The notes beneath the pieces were generated by a model that saw only the letters and a program-made list of their open reading frames with translations, ran no database searches and was not told the DNA's origin. Source: Meandrina meandrites (taxonomy: Eukaryota; Cnidaria; Anthozoa; Scleractinia; Meandrinidae). From it: DNA of 64,000 bases. A program made the position numbers and the translations under genes. Positions 49,101-60,700 of the stretch are shown here, piece by piece. The stretch is taken from NCBI GenBank assembly GCA_963693305.1, contig OY855916.1, positions 9,504,501-9,568,500 on the forward strand, given 5' to 3'. Numbering within the stretch: the stretch's first letter is position 1; the number at the start of each line of letters is the position of its first letter.

Positions 49101-52100
49101 ATTAAACATAATTAACGTAACTGTCTTCTACTTTCACGCAGTGCTGCAACCTTAAAATCGATAGATGATCTTGGTCTTGGAATGGTCAGGGATGGAACGA
49201 AATGTGGAGCCGATAAGGTATCGTGTGGATCATTTTATTACTGTCGATCGTGTAGCAAAAGTACAATTTTCAATAACTTTGTTTATTACTTGCAGACCTA
49301 ATATTTAGTAGACTCTCTGGTTTGACTATTTTGACTTTTATACTTATTACGATTAAAGGGAATTAGTGTAGCAAATATCCCTCGCGTTTTTCAAACTTGC
49401 GAATCATTGGAAATGTGTAAGCATAACTTGTAACATTTTAAATTTTTATCCAAAGATTTTCCATGGGCAGTAAATTTTGACAGACAGTTCTACCGTATAT
49501 TAGGATTAGACTAGGATTTGATTTTGGGTTGTAGTGAGCGTTTGTTGAGTTTCTATCATTGATCCAACCTAAATTTTCTTATATTAAATTTGTAAAACGG
49601 TTCGGGCGATTTCGTTAATTTATGACGTGAAATTCATACGTTACAATTACCATCTTACATCATTTTGATACAAGTTTCATACCAATGGCTTACAGTGTAT
49701 ATACCTTTGGCGATGGAGGGGCTCGCTGCTTCCCGAGTCACACAACTTAATTTAAGCCCAGTAAAAACGACAATTTTAATCGTTTTTTCCTGTCCAGTAT
49801 TAAGGCTTAAGGTTACTGATAACCTTTTTGGGGTGGAATTTTGCAAAATTGCAAAAACCTACCATTAAATAGCCCACTCTTCTGGTTTTCGTTTGAAAAA
49901 AAAAAAACGAATTTTTCTAGCAGAGTTATTACAAATTGTTTTGCGTGACTAAAATGTTAATCCCCAAAGGTGTTATGACATGTCAATACTTCGGACCTTC
50001 GGTGAGTTTCGCGAGGGAATACACCCGGGGATGCTCAAATTACGTAATGGTCCATGCGAGGAGAAATGTGAGGCGAATTTGTTGAGAAAAGACCATGAAA
50101 CGGTCAGGAAAGCGGAAACGTTAGAGTTCACCCTGGGTTCAAGGTAAGAAAAATCCCGGGCCTAAGAAAGCGAACAAAGATTCGATCGATGAAGCAAAGA
50201 AATCTCAGCTCGCTGCCAGCGACAAAGGTTCGTACCCCTTTGCCTCGTTGCTTTCGAATTCCGCGCGCCCGATTTCGTTTTTGGCATTATGACCACGGAT
50301 AGCAAATACAGTGGCTGCAGATCGATCGGCGAATAACCTTTCCCCGGGAATTCGAGACTGTTTTGTAACAAGCGACATCAGGGGGCTGTATGTTAAATTT
50401 TTATCGAGTTTTATTGGTCGGCGGCATGGGCCGCATTCACACCCGCGTTGACAAGGTGTGAAAACTAATAAAATCTTTTCTGCCCGAAAACTCGCGGTTT
50501 ATTTTTTCACGAATAACGTCTCTTCAAATAAATGAATTAATAGGGTATGTAGATTTGTCGGATTTTTACAAAATTTGGCCGAAATGATCGTGAGATATTG
50601 GTGCACAAAAGTGTGTCGGGCTTTAAAAATATTCGAAATATTTTTCCTCTGACCCCTCTTTGCGTGACGCGAAACGAAAAAAATCCTATTGGCCAACTTT
50701 AGAGCCTATTTTCTCAGAAACCAATAGAAAGATCCAAAATGCCCGACACACTTTGATAGCCTATCAAGTGCTGATCGATATAGTGCAGTTTGTTTTGATG
50801 TAAAAGATAACGCGGATGCGGGTAATTCAGCGAAGCGAACATCGATAGTTTCAAGTTTGAAGGCTCGCGCGCGCTAACCAAAGCGATAAATTTCCAATAT
50901 TTTTTATATATTTGGATTCACATTTCATAACCTTTCCATAAATATATAGTTATCTATGGTTCCACCGAAAATGACGCGCGTACGAAACATTTTCCGAACG
51001 GCACCCGAAAAGGTTATCAGCAACCGGTGAGGTTGAAGTTCCTGTCAAACACAAACCACTGTAGCTACTACTTTGAGAAAAATAATAATAATTTTAAGCC
51101 CTTGATAAAACTTTAACGTCCAGACGTTTCGAGGCTTCTGCCTCTTCATCAGTGATTTGTAGAGAAACTAATGCTTACACGCGTTATATTTAAAGTTAAA
51201 TTGAGCTTGAATTTAAACGGCTGCATTTTTGCGCGCGCAAGCAGTAAGTGCATGGCGCAAAAACCATTGTAAACAACCTGGACTGCAAATAGATAAACAG
51301 CTTTATTCTGTAAGGTTGTATTGGTCAATATGCAAATTACTTCCTTTTGTCACCAATAATGTTTTAGATGTGTGTTAATTACAAGTGCCAGTGGTTTAAG
51401 GATCTCAACATCGGCAAGTGTCCAATCGTAGAAAACAAAGAGTGTGATGGAAGAGGGGTAAGTTGAGTTTAAATATCGATTTAAATCTTCCTTATGGTTG
51501 TTGAAATCTATTTTATTCATGAAATTGTAGCTGATGGCTTGTTAATTGAAATGTAGGTAGGTAATTAAAGCCTTCCTTCAGCCGCGGTTTCTCCAATATA
51601 CAAAGCGATCCAAATTGTCATTCTCCTTCTGAGATGGTAATATGTCTAGAGATTTGTGGGGCGTGACTGCTCTGAAACAGATACAAAGATTCTTCATTGG
51701 CCTTCCAACGCCTTTTATTCCTTTTTTCTTAACATTTACACTACATATCGATGGTTTTCAGCAATTGTCCTTTTCTTTAGAGAGCTGCATCGCCCAAATT
51801 ACATCATATGTTAATCCTAAAATAAAAAGTATCAAAAAATGCTCTTATAATTTAATCCTCTCCTGGGTGATAAATTTATACGAAAGAATGCATATGTGGG
51901 GGTTTCGTCAATGCTATCAATGGGCAGTTAAAAGAATGTGTTCGAGGGAGCCAATTGCAAACATACAAGCCTTTCAGAATTCCGGTACTAGGCTATGACT
52001 CTTCCATATTGTAATACACCGATCTTTTTTTTGTTTAGGTCTGCACAAACAAAAAGTATTGTCACTGCGAAGGAGGCTTCGATTCCAAAGACGGCTGTGC

Positions 52101-55100
52101 TTCAGGTAAGAGTAAAGCAATTACCTCTATACGATTTTTTTTTTTAATTTATCTAGCTTCAGGTGGTTTTAATATGTTAAAGATCATGAAATAAATATCA
52201 TACGCTATAGAATCCGAGCAGTATCTATCATTCAATTATATTTCACCAGTTTCGTTTAAGTATATCACGCATACCGTCTCAACACCCACACGACATAAAA
52301 AAATAAACTGCGGGCAACTGGCTTCACCTAATCGGCCTTCTACTACGAAACTGGCATGAAAAAAAAAATAGTGTAAAATTAGTAGCGGAGCTCCTGCGCG
52401 CGAAGCGCGCCAGCGGAGCACCATGGGTAAGAATTTTTGGTAAACCCATGAGGCCAAGAAAATTTGGTGCGTACGCCCGCCCGCACGCCCTCCCGTACAG
52501 ACTCTCCGGGAGGGGGAGTGGAGTCCTAAGGCAGCCCGACCGGGGTTGGGGAGAGGAAAATAGGCCGAGGGAGATGGGGAGCAGATGAATGCTCCCTTAT
52601 CCCTACGTAAAACTTTGACATCCATGTTATGATCAATTGAAATCTGTCAAAACAAGCTATCCGCTGACCAGTATCACGTGGCCATATCGCGGGCTCACAT
52701 GTGGAGCTCATCGACGTCACGTGTTTTTGTGAAGTTGACCGCTGACCAGATGATGGTTTTTCTAGTTGATCGCGGGCTCAAGTTCTAGTTTTTTACAAAT
52801 TTTTTGATCATCGCGTTAATTCAGATTTAAATAAAGGGCAAAGTTAATAACCGAGAAGCTCAGCTTTAAGGCTTAGCTAAATCTATTTTAAAAAGTTTTT
52901 TCTCATGTTAAAAAAATGATCTGGACATTTCATTTCAACTTAAACGAAGCGATTGTATGAAAAGGCGGCAAACTGGTTTGCACGTTGTTCACTGCTGAAT
53001 TGAAAGACGGGAAGAAAGCGTGCTTGGAGGACATAGATCTTCGTGAATATTTCTCTCTTTATTTACTTATCTACAGCATGGAAACTTATGCCAAATGATT
53101 TAGGATAACCTCTTAACGGGAAGATCCGAAATAATTGTTGACCTGAACATGATATATCGGAGTACGAGTCTAAAACAGCGAGAGTTGAAGCACTGTCTTC
53201 GGTTCCAGCGGCTGACCAAGACTGGAAAATTAACTGAGCTAATATAAAAGTGTGCTCAGAGCCGGTCAAGTTGACTGAAGTGACGGATAAAAGACTCTTA
53301 AAAGCTACACCGAAAGGAAGAAAGATATTGATCTTCGCTGATAATTCAAATTATGTATATACCGTGGTGTGAGATTAATATATAAATTTAGGCAGGCCTA
53401 AAAGCGGAGCTCCCATTTATCTTTTTTTTTGCTCGAGTAAATTACAGTGTTACCAAATAAGAAACCACACTATATTTCTAAGCTTATACGATGGCCCACA
53501 TAGGTACAATAAACCTCATGATTTTGTTGGCGAAAGCGACGACAATATATTTCGTGATTGACCCGTATGAATTTTCCTGCCTTTAGTGACAGGTTCTAAA
53601 ATTGAAATTGACGAGTGCACTTTATTGGGTTCCTCACGTACGCACGTATGCGCAAAACAAATCTTAGTAAAACTTTTTACAACGATAACTGTACACTAAT
53701 TCGTAATACACCTCTAGGACCTGTATGAGTTATTCAATGTAAAAAGAACCTTGACCTTGTTTTGATTACTACAAAACTGTTAGGGCAAGAAAATCAACTC
53801 AAGGCAAAAACAAAGTACGTAAAGAAAAACAAAGTGAACTCGCTGCTAAACACAGTAAACTAAATGAACTCACGCCACGGCAAACTGAGAAAATCACGGC
53901 GGCAAAACAAACACTGCAAATTGATGGTGCCGGTTATGTAAGTCATTTTAAAGCAGTGTTTGCGTAAGAATTGTAGCACTTTGTGATTTGCAAAGTGGTG
54001 CACGCTAACTTAGAATAAGCTTACAATGATGTTTTGACTGTTTTGAACCGACTTCTTTTCGTTGCGGTTTGGTTGCATGATTTACTAATTCTGTTTTCAA
54101 TATCGTACCCGTTTTGCCGTTGCTAAATACCTAAGAGAATTTTATGTAGAGAACTGATTGAATTTTCTTCATTTCTGGTAAGTAAATATGCGGTAGGTTA
54201 AGTCTGAACCCACTCAGCCTAGCACAGGTATCTCGCAACGAAACCGGCAAATTCAACACACTCACTAACAAGCAGTGATATTATGAGAAACAAAACAAAT
54301 GCAAGCGAGCCGAAATCGCGATTTTGATCCGTGAAGCTAAATAATTTGTTTTCAAAATCCACAGTCACAGCTAACTCCAATAACTAAAACTGAAAATAAT
54401 TAGTCTAAACAAAATATTTACTAAACAAATGTGTAAAATGTACAAACATGAACAGGCTTGATAAATATTTACGTGAAGATCTGAAAACCGACACAACTTC
54501 AAATTCATTCATAAATGAAGTATAATTCCCTCAATATAAAATTAGGCTTATGCTTAGTGCATACATTTACGTTTAATACCTCATTATTGAAGAAGGCTTA
54601 TAAATTCTGCAGGGATAAGCTTTCAAACCAGCCCAATAATATCGGAGACGAACACGGCAAATTCGTTGCAAGCTTAGTCCAACGCAGCCGACATATACAT
54701 TGTATGAATTATCACCAAACATCAGTTTCTCTTTTCCCATCGGTGTAGCCTTTAACAGTCTTTTATCCTTTACTTCAGTGAACTTGATCGGCTCTAAATT
54801 CACTTTTGTTTGAGCTCAACTCAGTGATATTCAGCCTTGCTCAGCCGTAGGTCGAACCCTGCACATCGCGCTCTTTTTGACTTGTTATCCAGTATATCAT
54901 GTTCCTATCGGCAATTATTTCGGATCTTCCCGTTAAGAGGTTGTCCTAAATCATTTGGCATAAGTTTCCATGATGTAGATGAATAAATAAAGCGAGAAAT
55001 ATTCACGAAAATCGATGTTTGCCAGCAGCTTTCTTCGCATCTTTCATTCAGCTTTAAAGGAAAACGGCGTACCAAAGATTTGCCGCCTTTTCGTAGAATT

Positions 55101-57688
55101 GCTTCGTTTAAGTTGAAATGAAATGTCGAGATCATTCATTTAACATGAGAAAAAAAAACTAAACTAATTATTTCTAAAATAGATTTAGCCAAGCCTAAAA
55201 GCAGAGCTTGTTGGTTATTTACCTTGCCCTTTATTTAAATCTGAATTTACGCGATGATAAAATTATCAGGCTAAGTAAAACACTGAGTACTTGAGCCCGC
55301 GATCAACTGGAAAACCAATACCTGGTCAGCGGTCAACTTTCAAAAAAGACGTCACCTCGATTAGCTCTTCGCCTGAGCCCGCGATATGGTCATGTAATAC
55401 TGGTCAGCGGATACCTTGTTTTGACAGCTGTCAATTGACCATGACATGGAAGTTCAATATCAAAGATTTAACAGTAACCAAGGCGGTAATTGTCCTGTGA
55501 CTCCCCTCCCCCTCCACCTCCCCCTCCCCCAGAGTCTGTACGGACGGACGCTCGGACGGACGCTCGTACGGACGCTCGTACGGTCACGTGACTACCAAAT
55601 TTTCTCGCCCTCATGGGTTTACCAAAATTTCTTACCCATGGTGCTCCGCTGGCGCGCTTCGCGCGCAGGAGCTCCGCTATTACGAACATTGGACGAAACT
55701 ACCGTTTTCGTTGCTTCGTCTCCGATGTTATTTGGCTGGTTTGAAAGCTTTGCCCTGCAGAATTTACAAGCCTTCTTAAAATATGAGGTAACAAACGTAA
55801 ATGTACACATTTTGTTATGAGAATCTGTTTATACTTCATTTATGAGCAAATTCGATGTTATGTCGGTTTTCAGATCTTCCCGTCAATTATATTTCGTTAA
55901 AACGGCTGCTTTCAAACCTCTTAGCTTAAATCACTTTTGTTCACTTTTGCCTATTAAACGTTTCGTTTCAAATATTGTTTTTTTTTAGCTAGTAGAGTTA
56001 AGTTCTTAACTGTGAGGTTCATCGTTGAATTTTGAAAATAATATTCAATTATTGAGCTACACGGATCAAAACCATGATTTCGCGCGCTGCATTTGCAGAA
56101 AAATCCCGCAAACAAATCAAAGCAAAAAACGAGCAAACCTTCGGCAACGATACTTCACACCAACGATTAAACGACTTATTATCCAACTGCTCTCTCACTA
56201 GCTTGTATTTTTGTCATTTTGGTGAGTGTGTTGAAATCTCGTACGCGCAATAGTTTTTTACATTCGTAAACGAGTATTTACGCCGGTTTTTATATTGCGA
56301 GTTGCCTGTGCTTGGGTGAGTGAGTTCAGACTTTTCCCAACGTACATTTGCCTGTTAGAAACGAAGGAAATTCATTCACTTCTCTGCATAAAATTCTCTA
56401 AGGTATTTAGCAATGTTTACGATAAAACATGCAGCGTAGTAATCATGCAACCAAACCAAGATGGTTCAAAACTACATTGTAAGCTTATTAGACAGCGAGC
56501 ACCACTTTCTAAATCACAAACCGTGACAATTCTTACACAAAAAAACTGCTTAAAAAATGACTTAAACCGGCTCCCAATGAATGTGCTGTTTTGCCGCTGT
56601 GATTTTCTTTGTTGTGGTGTGAGTTCATTTTGTTTAGCTGCGAGTTCACTTTGTTCAGTGCCTTAAGTTGATCTTTTTGCCTTGAGAGTTTTGAAGTAAA
56701 TCAAAACAAATTTCTTCGCCTTCATGGAGGTCATTTTTACATTTAATAACCCTTAGAGTTATTAAAAGTCTTTACACTAAAATTTGATGTGTGCGCCTAC
56801 GTGCGTACGTGCATGAGGAACCCAATAAAGTGCAGCGACATGTACCTATATGGGCAATCGTATACGCTTGGAAATAGTGTGGCTACTTATTAATTGGGAA
56901 ACAGTAAAAACTCAAGCAGAAAATATTAATAAATAGGAGCTCCGCTTTTAGGCCTGCCTAAATCTATATATTATGATTTTTTATCAAATATAATCAGTTG
57001 ATGAATCCTGTCTATAATGTCGGTATTTCGGTCGACAGACCGCCATTTTCGACATAAACAACAAGACTACCTAAAGTAACCATGATCACATTTTGATTTT
57101 ACCTCCAACGTTAGCACTGGTACAGCGAGATGGAGGCTGGGGAACGTGGTCTATGTGGACTACCTGTGACAAGGGATGTGATGGCGGCAAGACAAAGAGA
57201 CATAGATTCTGTGACAACCCTTTTCCATTGCACGGTGGAGATGACTGCCCCGGAGACCGACATGAAACAGAAGACTGTAACACAGAGAGCTGTCCCAGTA
57301 AGTGGAGTACGGTATTAAGAGAGAAAAAAAAATAGCAGGCTTATTATATGCTTATTATTATGGGAACACTTATTACTATGCTTATTATTATGGGAATACT
57401 TTTCAGTTACATTGGTTACCAAACGCAAAACCCTTTGTGCATGTTTACGACAGACTGGCTGGTTTCACCGCCAAGCCTTTCTTTCGTAGTACAATCTGAT
57501 AAATTTTATCATGAACAAATTTCCAAAGCAGTAAAAATGAATAGCATACCCGATTGAAAATTGTGTCAAGGTGAGAGTGGCCGGGCGTGAATAATTCGCG
57601 TAAACAAGTCTTTTACGCGAGCGCAAGACCTATTTATCATACTTTTCCAAATGGGTCAGAAAGTAAGACCGAAAAAGGAAACTTAAAG

Positions 57689-57719
<31 letters not shown>

Positions 57720-60700
57720 TAACTTCATCTATGCTATTTTTTCCTTTTTTCAGTGGTGTTGTCATGCCGCCACTTGCGGCAAGTCATGGAGGAAAAGAAC
57801 CTTAATTATCCCGACGGTGTGTACAAGATTTACCCCATAGGCTCCCAGCCAATTATGGCATACTGTGATATGTCACGTGACGGTGGCGGATGGACGCTAT
57901 TGGTTGCAAGTCACACAAACAGCTGGACTGCACAGAATGTAAAATTAAGAAACGCAAACTCTCCAAAGCTTACTGAAGACTACTCCATCCTTCAGTATGC
58001 GGACAGCATCAAGGATAACATCAATGTGGCTGGCTCTAAGATTGAATATCGATTAGAAGCTCAGAGTCGCGGTAATTATATTTAAAAAGAAAATAGACTG
58101 GAATGGATACTGAAGGCCTCAGCAAGCCAATAAAACTTGAACTTGACCAACTTTTCGAGTAAAATTTAACACGGATTCCGCTGAAAGTTCGAGCAACAAG
58201 AACCAACAGTTGGTAGCTTTAAATTCATTTTTTTTTCTCTAGTTTCGTTAATTAATTCCTCTCAACTATATTCAAACTGTTACCATGAGTTATTTTTCTT
58301 CACTGTGGTATCTTTACTTTAATGCTCGAATGTTCAGCGGGAACAGTCTTAAATGAATTGCAATAGTAAACAATACTGATGATAATAAGTCTTGAAAACG
58401 ATAGCTTAATTTACGTTCATTTGGTGACTATAAGTGAAACCAGGTGATTGCCTTAATACCCGATAACAGGGTCACGGTTCTCACTTCCAATTAGTGAACT
58501 TGTTATATTCTCCCACTAACAGTGGATGTGATGCGTGCGAGCAGTTTGGGGTGCTGAATTTGAAATCTGGATCCTTCCCCCGGGCACTAGCTAAATTTGT
58601 TCCCGATCAAATTATGTAAATTGCCAACTGGCCAGCCCTCGGAACAAGTTGGGATTCTAAAAATGTTCTTAAAAATGTCTCTTTATTTACAGTGGCCTCT
58701 ATTAGCACATTAGTGCTTCAAAGTTCTCTTGAAACTAAATACAGATGCAGTGGAGTGATTATTTTATGGGATGAAACACTGAATTTTAGCGTTTTATCGA
58801 TCGCTTTCTTAGGTCGTTGGGGAGGTATCTGGGAGGCACAAAGAGGATATACTTTCACAGCTGAAGACAACAAACAAACGGACATTAAACTTATCCAGAA
58901 GTTTGACAACTGGAAGTATGCTAACAACGGAATTGAAAAACGAATGCCTTGGATTTCTGGTGCCAGGTTAACCACGTCTTCTGATGCCTACTCCAACTGG
59001 TGGGGAACGATAACAGGTAGATAAAATGATTAGATGATGGTACTAACACACACAATCGACACATCTCTGTAGCAGGCTTGAAAAAACCTGACCTGGTATT
59101 TTGGTGAAATTTGGACTTACCTGGCCTTCCTGGTTTGTTATTTTTACTACATCTTTATGAGTGGTTGCATTCGCGGTGTAATTTCGAATGTGTGATCGAT
59201 TTGAGAATCTTGAATATGAACAAAAAGTTCCTGGCTAAGACGGAAAATGCTAAAGTTAATATAATACTTCAATAGTCCCTTTGACCGGTTGTGGGAATAG
59301 TTTGGGCTTGTTTAATTGATTTGATTTTCGGAGTGTATACAAACACCATAGTGATCTTGTGGCCCTCTTATTAATTCAGAACAACCCGCTAGGGATTTTT
59401 ACAAAGCTCATTTCATCGTCTTTCTTTCTTTAGCGGATGACAAAAGCTATCATCCCGCACCGTGGATTTCCGGTCACCTCCAAGAGAGCCAACCATCTTA
59501 CATATGGTACTGGATGAGAGAAGGACCTTATGAAACGCCTAGATCGTGCAAGGAAGTTTACTTCAGGGGACTTCAAACAAACCCTGTCTCAGGTTAGCTG
59601 CAGCCGTTTCGTTCGTTCGTTCGTTCGTTCGTTCGTTCGTTCGTTCGTTCGTTCGTTCGTTCGTTCGTTCGTTCGTTCGTTCGTTCGTTCGTTCGTTCGT
59701 TCGTTCGTTCGTTCGTTCGTTCGTTCGTTCGTTCGTTCGTTCGTTCGTTCGTTCGTTCGTTCGTTCGTTCGTTCGTTCGCTCGCTCGCTCGCTCGCTCGC
59801 TCGCACGTTCCTTCATTCGTTCGTTCGACCGACTGACCGAGCGACCGGCCGACTGACCGACCGTTCGATAATTCCATCGTTCAATTCGTTCGTTCGTTCG
59901 GTCGTTCGTTCTTTCGTTGGATTGTTTGATCGGTTGGATCATTTATCAAAGGTCTTTGTATGAATCTCGTATAGATCGAATAACCACGATAACTTTTTGT
60001 TGTGTTGTGATTTTCTTCAGATGGCATTTTTACAATTAAGCCTCCTGGACAGTACGAAGTCAAAACGTTCTGCGACTTCACAACTGAGGGAGGGCCCTGG
60101 ACACTGCTAGTCACAAGCAAGACTCACAGTGGGTGGGACAAGGACAACATCAAACAAAGAAACTTGAACAAACCGTCACTACAAACTGACTTCTCCATTC
60201 TTGGATTTGCTGATGCCATCAAGGATTTTGATAAATCAGAGGTTAAGATCTCTAGGGGCAAAAATGAGCTCTGAGCCTATATTTAACCAAGGTCTTTTCC
60301 AGGTCGTCTTTGTTTTCGGGGAAGGCTTACTCTTTTGGGTGGAATATTACGTTTCAAAAACGTTTCGGTTTCTATTTGGAAAATGTGACGGGACATTTTT
60401 GGAGCATGCAGCCATACCGCATGGTTAAACTCTCTAACATGACGATTTGGAACCCAAAACGAGTCTGAGCATACGCCAGTGACGTAATATACAAAACAAG
60501 TTCTACAATAGGGGGACGGTTACAATAGAAAACATTTATCTTCTTTAAAGCTATGACTAAATATAAGCCATAGACTTATATTCGGGAGGGCTTAATTTTG
60601 GAAGGCATTTTTTAAGTCTGAGGTTTTGGGGGAGGTTTAATTTGCTTGTTTTTTTTTCCCTTTTAGATGGGAGGTGGGTGGTTTTTGAGGTTGGTGAGGG

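Noticed and set aside
54515..55820. Several 60-124 codon frames on both strands
   Set aside because: All are inside copies of the GGAGCTCCGC repeat family and differ between copies.
59530..59942. Long Arg-Ser-Phe-Val and Asn-Glu-Arg-Thr frames on both strands
   Set aside because: All arise from the TTCG microsatellite; the true coding part ends at the exon 34 donor (59592).
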